Origin: Chenggangzhangella methanolivorans
GTDB lineage: Bacteria > Pseudomonadota > Alphaproteobacteria > Rhizobiales > Methylopilaceae
DNA length: 64,000 nt
Direction of reading: 5' to 3'
Assembly (NCBI RefSeq): GCF_019797865.1
Contig: NZ_CP081869.1
Span: 4,788,501-4,852,500, forward strand
Below are positions 55,706 through 63,497 of this stretch, piece after piece. Both the position numbers and the translations under genes were made by a program. Positions within the stretch are counted from its first letter, which is position 1, and each line of letters opens with the position of its first letter. Below the pieces are notes generated by a model. The model had not been told where the DNA came from. It searched no databases and saw only the letters and a list, made by a program, of their open reading frames with translations.

Positions 55706-56401
55706 TCAGCTCCGCTTCACCAACTGATGCATTCGGTGCGGCTGGCGCAGCGCAAAGCCGTTCGCGACGGGCTCGCCATGCTCGGCGACGAGCCTCTCGA
55801 CGTCGGCCCGGGCGCCCGCAAGCGCGATTTCGCGGGCGGGATCTGCGGACACGAGCGCTCTGAGGAACGCCTCGACGTCCGGAAAGGCGTTGAGACGCTC
55901 ATATTCCAGCGTTTCCATCAGTCGGAGCGGCCCGCCCTCGGCGCAGGCCGTCGCGATCGCTGCCTGGGCTTCGGCGCGCGCTTCCGTCTCGTCCTCCACC
56001 GGCCGCATGGCGGCGAAGAACGAGCCTTCGGCGAGCGGCTCCACGATCACGACCGGCGCGCCGGGCTTGGCCACCCGCCCCATCTCGGCCAGCGCGCCCG
56101 CCTGGGACGCGACCGGCACGTGGTGGAGGCTGTTCAGCATGACGACGCCGTCGAAGCTTGCATCGGGGAACGGCAAAGCCTCGGCGCTCGCCTGCTCGAC
56201 GCGGGCCGCCGGCGCGGCGGTTCGCGCGGCGGAGACCGCGGCGGCGTCCGGATCGACCGCCGCCACGCCGGCGCCGCGCCCGAGCAGGGCTGCGGCGAGC
56301 CGTCCGTGTCCGCATCCGGCGTCGAGCACGCTGCGGCCCGAAACCTCGCCGAGCGCCTCGAAAATCACGGTCAGCGTGTCGGCGACCGGCCGCGCGCTCA
56401 C
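55706..56401 (-). CDS. Class I SAM-dependent methyltransferase
   Basis: The GTG at 56401 overlaps the CoA-transferase stop (GTGA) and opens 231 residues. Motif I is SVLDAGCGHGRLAAALLGRG, followed by VAAVDPDAAAV and ALPFPDASFDGVVMLNSLHHV, typical of UbiE-like methyltransferases. The acceptor is unknown. Translational coupling with the CaiB-type gene suggests a shared pathway or regulation. The longer open frame upstream is a shadow of the CoA-transferase. Confidence 0.85.
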   Translation of the reverse strand: MSARPVADTLTVIFEALGEVSGRSVLDAGCGHGRLAAALLGRGAGVAAVDPDAAAVSAARTAAPAARVEQASAEALPFPDASFDGVVMLNSLHHVPVASQAGALAEMGRVAKPGAPVVIVEPLAEGSFFAAMRPVEDETEARAEAQAAIATACAEGGPLRLMETLEYERLNAFPDVEAFLRALVSADPAREIALAGARADVERLVAEHGEPVANGFALRQPHRMHQLVKRS

Positions 56402-57522
56402 GCGGCGGACTCGAGCGCCTCGGCGCGGATCGCCGCGGTGTGCTCTCCGAGCGCCGGCGGGGCGGCGCAGGCGGTGGCGGCGGTGAGCGGGGAGGTGGGC
56501 AGGTCGAAGGTCTCGCCCGACGGCAGCGTCGCGGTCATGCGGGTGAGCGCGGGGTGGCCCGCCATGTCGGCGACGTCCGACACTTTGGCCCAGGCGAGCT
56601 GGTTGGCCTCGAGCCTTGCGATCATCTCGGCGCGGGTGAACCGGCCGAACACCTCGTCGATGAGCGCGATCAGCGGCTCGCGATTCTCGACGCGGCCCGG
56701 ATTGTCGGCGAAGCGCGGGTCGGTCGCGACCTCGGGGCGCTCCAGCACCTTGTCGCAGAAGCGGCGCCATTCGGGCGGGCTCTGGACGACGATCACCACT
56801 CCGCCGTCCCGGCAGCTGGCGACGTGATAGGGGAAGATCGACGCATGGCTCAGGCCCGTGCGCGGCGTCACCCTGCCCTGATGCTCATAGTGCAGGAACG
56901 GCACCGCCATCCACTCGGCCATCGAGTCGAACATCGCGATCTCGATCGCCTTGCCGCGTCCCGTCCGCTCGCGCTCGTAAAGCGCCTGCATCACGGCCGC
57001 ATGGGCGTTCATGCCGGTGCCGATGTCGGCGATCGAGACGCCGACCTTGACCGCCTCGTCCGGCGTTCCGGTGACGCTGCAAACGCCGCTCTCGGCCTGC
57101 ACCAACATGTCGTAGGCGCGCAAGGAGCGCGCCTCGGTCGACTGCCGGTAGCCCACGATGTCGACCGCGATCAGCCTCGGATATTTCTCCGTCAGCTCCT
57201 TGGCCCCGAGCCCGAGACGGACGCTCGCGCCGGGCGCGAGGTTCTGGACGAAGACGTCGGCCTTCGCGACCAGCGCATGGGCGAGGGCGAGATCCTCCCC
57301 GGACTTCAGGTCGAGCGCCGCGCTTTCCTTGCCGCGGTTCAGCCAGGCGAAATAGGCGCTGATCCCCTTCACGCTGCGGTCGTAGTGGCGGGCGGTGTCG
57401 CCGTCGAGCCGCTCGAGCTTGATGACGCGGGCCCCGGCGTCGGCGAGCCGCATGGTGCACATCGGCGCGGCGACCGCCTGTTCGAGCGCGACCACGAGAA
57501 GTCCTTCAAGCGGGCGGGTCAT
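56398..57522 (-). CDS. Class III CoA-transferase (CaiB/BaiF family)
   Basis: Moves CoA between carboxylic acids via an aspartyl intermediate. The start at 57522 (AAGGA upstream) gives 374 residues beginning MTRPLEGLLVVALEQAVAAPMC, the usual family start; an in-frame ATG at 57600 would extend it into the divergent control region. ARVIKLERLDGD, NRGKESAALDLKSGED and NLAPGASVRLGLG follow. VAVDIVGY-type and GTGMNAHAAVM are further family motifs, the latter near the catalytic Asp in VSIADIGTGM. It is divergent from acyl-CoA dehydrogenase. Confidence 0.92.
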   Translation of the reverse strand: MTRPLEGLLVVALEQAVAAPMCTMRLADAGARVIKLERLDGDTARHYDRSVKGISAYFAWLNRGKESAALDLKSGEDLALAHALVAKADVFVQNLAPGASVRLGLGAKELTEKYPRLIAVDIVGYRQSTEARSLRAYDMLVQAESGVCSVTGTPDEAVKVGVSIADIGTGMNAHAAVMQALYERERTGRGKAIEIAMFDSMAEWMAVPFLHYEHQGRVTPRTGLSHASIFPYHVASCRDGGVVIVVQSPPEWRRFCDKVLERPEVATDPRFADNPGRVENREPLIALIDEVFGRFTRAEMIARLEANQLAWAKVSDVADMAGHPALTRMTATLPSGETFDLPTSPLTAATACAAPPALGEHTAAIRAEALESAA

Positions 57523-57604
57523 GGCTGTCCTTCTGTCCGCGGTTCGGGGCGGCGCGAGTATCCGCGCATAGGTCGCGCGAGACATATACCGATCCGGCAT
57601 ATCG

Positions 57605-57628
57605 CATCGAACGATTTGCTATTCGATG
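57605..57628. promoter_or_regulatory. Inverted repeat in the divergent CaiB/acyl-CoA dehydrogenase control region
   Basis: Perfect 7-bp arms CATCGAA (57605-57611) and TTCGATG (57622-57628) with a 10-base spacer, about 60 bases before the dehydrogenase start. A plausible operator for the nearby LysR protein or another regulator. Confidence 0.45.
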
Positions 57629-57687
57629 TATCGCGGCCGTCTTCCTAGCGTGCGCCCAAACAAACGACAGCGCCGGAGGAAGCCCCG

Positions 57688-58851
57688 ATGCAGACCACCT
57701 ATGGCGACCAGCATGTCGAGATCCGCGAGGCGGTGCGCGCGCTCTGCGCCGATTTTCCGGCCGAGTATCACCGCAAGGTCGATGAGGCGCGCGGCTATCC
57801 GGAAGAGTTCGTCGACGCGCTGACCAAGGCCGGCTGGATGGCGGCGCTGATCCCCGAAGCGTATGGCGGCTCGGGCCTTGGGCTCACCGAGGCCTCGGTG
57901 ATCATGGAGGAGATCAACCGCTCGGGCGGCAATTCCGGCGCCTGCCACGGCCAGATGTACAACATGAACACGCTGATCCGGCACGGCTCGGAGGCGCAGC
58001 GCCAGACGTACCTGCCGAGGATCGCCGCCGGGGAGCTGCGCCTTCAGTCCATGGGCGTGACCGAGCCGACGGCCGGCACCGACACCACCAAGATCAAGAC
58101 CACGGCGGTGAGGAAGGGCGACCGCTACGTCATCAACGGCCAGAAGGTCTGGATCTCGCGGGTCCAGCACTCCGACCTCATGATCCTGCTCGCGCGCACC
58201 ACGCCGCTCTCGGAGGTGAAGAAGAAGTCCGAAGGCATGTCGATCTTCCTCGTCGACCTCCATGAGGCGGTGAAGACCGGCATGACGGTGCGGCCCATCG
58301 CCAACATGGTCAATCACGAGACGAATGAACTGTTCTTCGACGATCTCGAGATCCCGGCCGAAAACCTGATCGGCGAGGAGGGGCAGGGGTTCAAATACAT
58401 CCTCACAGGCCTCAACGCCGAGCGCACCTTGATCGCGGCGGAGTGCATCGGCGACGGCTACTGGTTCATCGACAAGGTCTCGGCCTACACCAAGGAGCGC
58501 ACCGTGTTCGGCCGGCCGATCGCCCAGAACCAGGGCGTGCAGTTCCCGATCGCCGAAAGCTTCATCGAGGTCGAGGCGGCCAATCTCATGCGCTTCGAGG
58601 CCTGCCGGCTTTACGACGCCGGCGAGCCCTGCGGCGCGCAGGCCAACATGGCGAAGTATCTGGCCGCCAAGGCCTCCTGGGAGGCGGCCAACGCCTGCCT
58701 CCAGTTCCACGGCGGCTTCGGCTTCGCGGCGGAGTACGACGTCGAGCGCAAGTTCCGCGAGACGCGGCTCTACCAGGTGGCGCCGATCTCCACGAACCTG
58801 ATCCTGGCGCATGTGGCCGAGCACATTCTGGGGATGCCGCGGTCGTTTTGA
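57688..58851 (+). CDS. Acyl-CoA dehydrogenase
   Basis: FAD enzyme that makes an alpha,beta-double bond in an acyl-CoA. The ATG at 57688 has GGAGGAAG upstream; 387 residues. The N-domain is followed by GVTEPTAGTDTTKIKTTA, and the C-domain has FGRPIAQNQGVQFPIAE and the final QFHGGFGFAAEYDVERKFRETRLYQVAP. Glu residues of the catalytic site lie in the GFGFAAEYDVER region; the exact chain-length class is not clear. Divergent from the CoA-transferase. Confidence 0.93.
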   Translation: MQTTYGDQHVEIREAVRALCADFPAEYHRKVDEARGYPEEFVDALTKAGWMAALIPEAYGGSGLGLTEASVIMEEINRSGGNSGACHGQMYNMNTLIRHGSEAQRQTYLPRIAAGELRLQSMGVTEPTAGTDTTKIKTTAVRKGDRYVINGQKVWISRVQHSDLMILLARTTPLSEVKKKSEGMSIFLVDLHEAVKTGMTVRPIANMVNHETNELFFDDLEIPAENLIGEEGQGFKYILTGLNAERTLIAAECIGDGYWFIDKVSAYTKERTVFGRPIAQNQGVQFPIAESFIEVEAANLMRFEACRLYDAGEPCGAQANMAKYLAAKASWEAANACLQFHGGFGFAAEYDVERKFRETRLYQVAPISTNLILAHVAEHILGMPRSF

Positions 58852-58871
58852 GGTTTTGGCTGAGGAGAGGA

Positions 58872-58993
58872 GCTGCGTGCTTCGAGACGCGGCCTGAGGG
58901 CCGCTCCTCAGCATGAGGACCGTTGAGGCTCCTGAAAGCCCAAACCTCCCTCATGCTGAGGAGCCCGCGTCAGCGGGCGTCTCGAAGCACGCA
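58872..58993. repeat. Large palindromic repeat element
   Basis: Left arm 58872-58920 (GCGTGCTTCGAGACGC ... CTCCTCAGCATGAGGA) and right arm about 58949-58993 (CCTCATGCTGAGGAG ... TCTCGAAGCACGCA) are near-perfect inverted copies around a 28-base centre. Each arm has its own small GC hairpin. A half copy lies at 55612-55659. It immediately follows the acyl-CoA dehydrogenase gene. Confidence 0.8.
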
Positions 58994-59006
58994 CTCCATC
59001 TCCGCC

Positions 59007-59115
59007 GTCATGCTCGCGCCTTCGCGCGGGTATCCACGACTTCGGCGTAGCGCTCGACGATCCCAGAAAGTCGTGGATGCCCGCAACGAACTCGCTGAAC
59101 GCGCACCGGGCATGA
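59007..59115. repeat. Second intergenic repeat family, inverted copy
   Basis: GTCATGCTCGCGCCTTCGCG ... TATCCACGACTT (59007-59042) is mirrored by AAGTCGTGGATGCCCGC (59068-59085) and CGGGCATGAC (59107-59116). A related half copy sits at 21159-21196. It abuts the previous element and the LysR gene end. Confidence 0.7.
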
Positions 59116-59125
59116 CCGCTGTGGT

Positions 59126-60055
59126 TCAGGCGGCGAGTTTGTGCCCAAGCCACACCCCACGCCCCACCAACTCCGCGGCCATTTCGGCGAAGGCGTCGCC
59201 CACGAAGCGCGCCGCGGGGCTGACCGGGCGGTCGGCCGGATAGGCGATCACCACCCGCCGCGTCGGCGTCGGATCGACCAGCGGCGCCGCCGTCAGCTCG
59301 CCGCGCTCCACCTGCGCGAAGATCGGCGCGAGCGGCAGGATGGTGGGGCCAAACCCCGCGCGCACCAGCGCGATCATGCCTCCATAGGTGTCGGCCTCGA
59401 CGCTGGCGATGAGCTGGATGTCGGCCCGCCGGGCGCAGTCCTCCATGATGGCGCGGAGGCCGTGGCGCGGGCTCGGCAGCACCAGCGGCCGGTCGGCGAG
59501 GCGCGCGAAGGGCAGGGCCTCGTCGCGGCTGAGGCGGTCGGAGGCCGAGCCGACCAGCAGCAGGCTCTCGGTCAGCAGCGGCCGCACCCGCAGCGAGCGC
59601 ATCGGCTGCGGGTCGTAAGTGAGGCCGATGTCGATCTCGCCGCGCTGCAGCCAGTCGATCACATGGCCGGAAAACGCAGAGGAAAAGCGCATCTGCAGGT
59701 TCGGATGCTCGGTCCGGATCTTCGCCGCGAGCGACACGGTGGCGATCTCCGCGATGGTGGACGTCATGCCGATCGCGACCATTCCGCGGAACGACTGCCG
59801 CCCTTCCGACGCCACCGCGCGGATCTGGTCGAGCTCGGCCATCACCCTGGTCGCGTGGGCGAGCACGTCGCGGCCGATCTCGGTGATCAGCATGCCGCGT
59901 CCATGGCGCTCGAACAGCGGCTGGCCGATCTCCTCCTCGAGCATCCGGATCTGGCGGCTGAGCGCGGGCTGGGCGATGTGCAGCCGGTCGGCGGCCTTCG
60001 AGAGACTCCCGAGCTCGGCCACGTGGATCAGCGTTTTGAGCTGCTGGACGTCCAT
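59126..60055 (-). CDS. LysR family transcriptional regulator
   Basis: Starts at the ATG at 60055 (MDVQQLKTLIHVAELGSLSKAADRLHIAQPALSRQIRMLEEE), a clear winged helix-turn-helix; a longer form from 60106 adds 17 residues. The 309 residues have a C-terminal type 2 periplasmic-binding-like effector domain (about 90-300). It is divergent from the TctC-like gene and probably controls it, and perhaps the CoA genes. Effector unknown. Confidence 0.93.
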   Translation of the reverse strand: MDVQQLKTLIHVAELGSLSKAADRLHIAQPALSRQIRMLEEEIGQPLFERHGRGMLITEIGRDVLAHATRVMAELDQIRAVASEGRQSFRGMVAIGMTSTIAEIATVSLAAKIRTEHPNLQMRFSSAFSGHVIDWLQRGEIDIGLTYDPQPMRSLRVRPLLTESLLLVGSASDRLSRDEALPFARLADRPLVLPSPRHGLRAIMEDCARRADIQLIASVEADTYGGMIALVRAGFGPTILPLAPIFAQVERGELTAAPLVDPTPTRRVVIAYPADRPVSPAARFVGDAFAEMAAELVGRGVWLGHKLAA

Positions 60056-60215
60056 GCAAAGCGCCTTCCGTGCCTTCGACGAATTCGAAAGCTGGTTTCG
60101 GAACATAACATTTCTCGAAGGCTCCGGCGCTCGCTAGTCTCGGGCGACGAGCGTCCCGCGATACCGCAGGGAGGCCGCTTCAAGGCCCGCACGAAGGCCG
60201 CACCGGGAGGACAGC

Positions 60216-61190
60216 ATGAGATTTGGAAAGGCCGCGGCCGCAGCTGTGTTCGGCCTCGCGCTCGCCATGGGGCCGGCGAGGGCGGAGTTCCCGAGCGGTC
60301 CCGTGACGCTGCTGGTGCCGTTCGCGGCCGGCGGGCCGACCGACGTCGTGGCCCGCCTCGTCGCCAAGGTGATGGAGAGGGAGCTCGGCAAGCCGGTGCT
60401 GGTCGAGAACGCCACCGGCGCCGGCGGCACGCTCGCCTCCGGGCGACTGGCGCGTTCCACGCCCGACGGCCAGACCGTGTTGCTGCATCACATGGGCATC
60501 ACCACGAGCGCCACGCTCTACCGCAAGCTCGCCTACGACCCGAAGACCGCCTTCGACTTCGTCGGGCAGGTGACCACGGTGCCGATGCTGCTCGTCAGCC
60601 GCCCGGATTTCCCGCCGGCCGACTTCAAGGCGCTGCTCGCTTATCTCAAGGACAACAAGGACAAGGTGACGCTCGCCAACGCCGGCCCCGGCGCAGTGAG
60701 CCATGTCTGCGGCATGTATTTCATGCAGCTCACCGGCATCAAGCTGACGACCGTTCCTTACAAGGGCACCGGCCCGGCCATGACCGACACGATGGGCGGG
60801 CAGGTCGACCTGCTCTGCGACCAGACCACCGGCGCGACCGGCCCGGTGAAAAACCACAAGGTCAAGGCGTATGCGACCGCCACCAGGGAGCGCATCGCCG
60901 TGCTGCCGGACGTGCCGACCGCGGCTGAGCAGGGCCTCAACGGCTTCGAGGTCGGCGTCTGGCACGGCATGTACGTCCCGGCGGGCACGCCGAAGCCGAC
61001 GATCGACAAGCTCTCGGCGGCGCTGAAGGCCGCGCTGCACGATCCGGAGGTGAAGCAGCGCTTCGCAGATCTCGGCACCGCGCCGGTGACGGACGAGGAG
61101 GCGACGCCGGAGAACCTCAAGGCGAAGTATTTTTCCGAGCTCGACCGCTGGGCCCCGATCATCAAGGCCGCGGGGGAGTTCGCGGACTGA
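60216..61190 (+). CDS. Tripartite tricarboxylate transporter substrate-binding protein (TctC/Bug type)
   Basis: Periplasmic solute receptor. A signal peptide (1-23, ending GPARA) precedes EFPSGPVTLLVPFAAGGPTDVVARLVA, the family opening. VENATGAGGTLASGRLARS, and DTMGGQVDLLCDQT with TTVPYKGTGPAMTD are further signatures. 324 residues, normal. Such orphan receptors bind dicarboxylates, aromatic acids or similar anions. TctA/TctB genes are not in the window. It is divergent from the LysR gene. Confidence 0.92.
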   Translation: MRFGKAAAAAVFGLALAMGPARAEFPSGPVTLLVPFAAGGPTDVVARLVAKVMERELGKPVLVENATGAGGTLASGRLARSTPDGQTVLLHHMGITTSATLYRKLAYDPKTAFDFVGQVTTVPMLLVSRPDFPPADFKALLAYLKDNKDKVTLANAGPGAVSHVCGMYFMQLTGIKLTTVPYKGTGPAMTDTMGGQVDLLCDQTTGATGPVKNHKVKAYATATRERIAVLPDVPTAAEQGLNGFEVGVWHGMYVPAGTPKPTIDKLSAALKAALHDPEVKQRFADLGTAPVTDEEATPENLKAKYFSELDRWAPIIKAAGEFAD

Positions 61191-61232
61191 GGTCGGACGC
61201 ATTCCTTCATGAGGGGCGAGCCCTCTCAGTAT

Positions 61233-61366
61233 CCCTCCCCCTTGCGGGGAGGGTGAGGGTGGGGGTGGTTCAGGATCGAGCGCCCACTTGGGCGTAGAGC
61301 CATGTCACCCTCAGCGCTTCATCCGGAACCACCCCCACCCCTAACCCCTCCCCGCAAGGGGGAGGG
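61233..61366. repeat. GC-rich long inverted repeat
   Basis: Left arm 61233-61271 and right arm 61326-61366 are near-perfect inverted copies of about 40 bases (CCCTCCCCCTTGCGGGG ... on the left, its complement on the right), with a loop of about 54 bases. It fills the gap between tctC and maoC genes; the sequence resembles repeats common in Rhizobiales intergenes. Confidence 0.75.
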
Positions 61367-61410
61367 GGAAAGAAACCGCAGCGCTCGCCAAAATTTCGAG
61401 GACCGCCGCC

Positions 61411-61938
61411 ATGACTGACATCCTGCCCGCCTACAAGATCGTCGGCGAACGCCGCTTCCGGGAGATCTCGGGCCTCCACTGGGAGGATTTCGAGCCCGGA
61501 GACACCTACGAGCACCGCCCCGGCCGCACCGTGCTCGACGTCGACAATGTCTGGTTCACGCTGCTCACGATGAATACGCAGCAGGTCCATTTCGACGCGG
61601 CCTACGCCGACAAGACCGAATGGAAGAAGCTCTTGGTCGACTCGACCTTCACGCTGTCGCTCCTCACCGGCATGAGCGTACGGACGGTGAGCGCCCGCGT
61701 CGTCGCAAATCTCGGCTGGGACAAGGTGAGGGCGACCGCCCCGGTGTTCGCCGGCGACACGCTCTACGCCGAGAGCACGGTCATCTCGAAGCGCGAGTCC
61801 AAGAGCCGGCCGGGGCAGGGGATCGTCACAGTCTCGACCCGCGGCCTCAACCAGGACGGCGTCGAAGTGATGAGCTTCGAGCGCACCATGCTGGTCTATC
61901 GCCGCGGCCATGCGCCCGACGACGCCGCGAACTACTGA
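61411..61938 (+). CDS. MaoC family hydratase/dehydratase
   Basis: Hot-dog-fold protein of 175 residues. EDFEPGDTYEHRPGRTV followed by NVWFTLLTMNTQQVHFDAAYA contains the catalytic Asp/His-like pair typical for MaoC hydratases. It probably hydrates or dehydrates the enoyl-CoA made by the dehydrogenase upstream in the pathway. It lies 220 bases after the TctC gene with a large inverted repeat between them. The substrate is unknown. Confidence 0.88.
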   Translation: MTDILPAYKIVGERRFREISGLHWEDFEPGDTYEHRPGRTVLDVDNVWFTLLTMNTQQVHFDAAYADKTEWKKLLVDSTFTLSLLTGMSVRTVSARVVANLGWDKVRATAPVFAGDTLYAESTVISKRESKSRPGQGIVTVSTRGLNQDGVEVMSFERTMLVYRRGHAPDDAANY

Positions 61939-62011
61939 CGGGGTGACGCGACGGGGCAGGCGGCCCCATATGGGATCGAAGCCCCATGGCCCCACGAAGC
62001 AAAAGGTCCCC

Positions 62012-63487
62012 GTGACCCTCAGCATCCCGTTCGACAACAGCTACGCCCGCTTGCCCGAAGCCTTCTTCGCGCGCACGCCCCCGACGCCGGTCGAGGCGCC
62101 GAAGCTCGTGGCGCTAAACCGGAAGCTCGCCGCGGAGCTCGGCCTCGACGCCGACGCGCTCGACACGGCCGAGGGCGCGGCGGCGCTCGCGGGCAACGCG
62201 ATTCTTCCGGGCGCGGACCCGATCGCGACCGCTTACGCCGGCCACCAGTTCGGCCAGTTCGTGCCGCAGCTCGGCGACGGCCGGGCGATCCTGCTCGGCG
62301 AGGTGGTCGACAGGGCCGGACGCCGCCGGGACATCCAGCTGAAGGGGGCGGGGATCACGCCGTTCTCCCGCCGCGGCGACGGCCGCGCGGCGCTCGGGCC
62401 TGTCTTGCGCGAATATCTCGTCAGCGAGGCGATGGCGGCGCTCGGCGTGCCCACCACCCGCGCGCTCGCGGCGGTGACGACAGGCGAGCGCGTCTATCGC
62501 CAGACCGCGCTTCCGGGCGCCGTGCTGACCCGCGTCGCAGCGAGCCACATCCGCGTCGGCACCTTCCAGTTCTTCGCCGCGCGCCGGAACCACGAGGCGT
62601 TGAAGAGCCTGCTCGACCATGTGGTCGCGCGGCACTATCCGCAGCTCGAGCAGCGCGATGACAAGGCCGTGGCGCTGCTCGAAGCGGTGATCGCGCGTCA
62701 GGCCGCGCTCATCGCGCAATGGCTGCACATCGGCTTCGTCCATGGCGTGATGAACACCGACAACTGCTCGGTCGCCGGAGAGACCATCGACTACGGCCCG
62801 TGCGCCTTCATCGACGGCTACGATCCGGGAGCCGTGTTCTCCTCGATCGACGAGCGCGGCCGCTACGCCTATGGGGCGCAGCCCGGCATCGGGCTCTGGA
62901 ACCTGACGCGCCTCGCCGAATGCCTGATCCCGCTGATGTCTGAGGAGGAGGATAAAGCCGTGGCGGCGGCCGAAGCCGCGCTGTCGCGCTTTGCGCCGGC
63001 CTTCGAGGCGGCGAGCATCGAGGGCTATCGCCGCAAGCTCGGCCTGACGACGAGCCAGGACGACGACGTGCGCCTCATCGGGGAGCTGCTGGCGCTGATG
63101 GCCGAGAACCGCGCGGACAACACTCTGACGTTCCGCCGCCTCGGCGCCTACGCCGACGGCTCGCGGCCCGACGCGATGGGCGTGCTGTTCGAGAACCCGA
63201 CCGGATTCGCCGCCTGGGGCGAGCGCTATCGCGCGCGGCTTGCGACGGACGGCGGCGATCCCGCGGACCGTCGCGCGGCCATGGACGCCGCGAACCCGGC
63301 GATCATTCCGCGCAACCACCGGGTCGAGGAGGTTATCGCCGCGGCTGTGGAGGAGGGCGACATGGCTCCTTTCGAGCGCCTCCATGCGGCGCTCGAAAAA
63401 CCCTTCGACCGCGCGGCCGATGACAGCCCCTACGCCTCCCCGCCGCCCGGCGACTTCGGGCCCTACCGCACCTTTTGCGGCACCTGA
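62012..63487 (+). CDS. Protein adenylyltransferase SelO (YdiU)
   Basis: Pseudokinase-fold enzyme that attaches AMP to protein Ser/Thr/Tyr residues, linked to redox stress. The GTG at 62012 (AAAGG five bases upstream) starts [21 protein letters not shown], the usual opening; an ATG at 61970 adds 14 residues. Motifs: [48 protein letters not shown] and [11 protein letters not shown], which holds the catalytic-loop residues. It ends YRTFCGT; the Cys sits where selenoprotein O of vertebrates carries selenocysteine. 491 residues. Convergent with selD. Confidence 0.92.
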   Translation: MTLSIPFDNSYARLPEAFFARTPPTPVEAPKLVALNRKLAAELGLDADALDTAEGAAALAGNAILPGADPIATAYAGHQFGQFVPQLGDGRAILLGEVVDRAGRRRDIQLKGAGITPFSRRGDGRAALGPVLREYLVSEAMAALGVPTTRALAAVTTGERVYRQTALPGAVLTRVAASHIRVGTFQFFAARRNHEALKSLLDHVVARHYPQLEQRDDKAVALLEAVIARQAALIAQWLHIGFVHGVMNTDNCSVAGETIDYGPCAFIDGYDPGAVFSSIDERGRYAYGAQPGIGLWNLTRLAECLIPLMSEEEDKAVAAAEAALSRFAPAFEAASIEGYRRKLGLTTSQDDDVRLIGELLALMAENRADNTLTFRRLGAYADGSRPDAMGVLFENPTGFAAWGERYRARLATDGGDPADRRAAMDAANPAIIPRNHRVEEVIAAAVEEGDMAPFERLHAALEKPFDRAADDSPYASPPPGDFGPYRTFCGT

Positions 63488-63497
63488 GCGAGGACGT

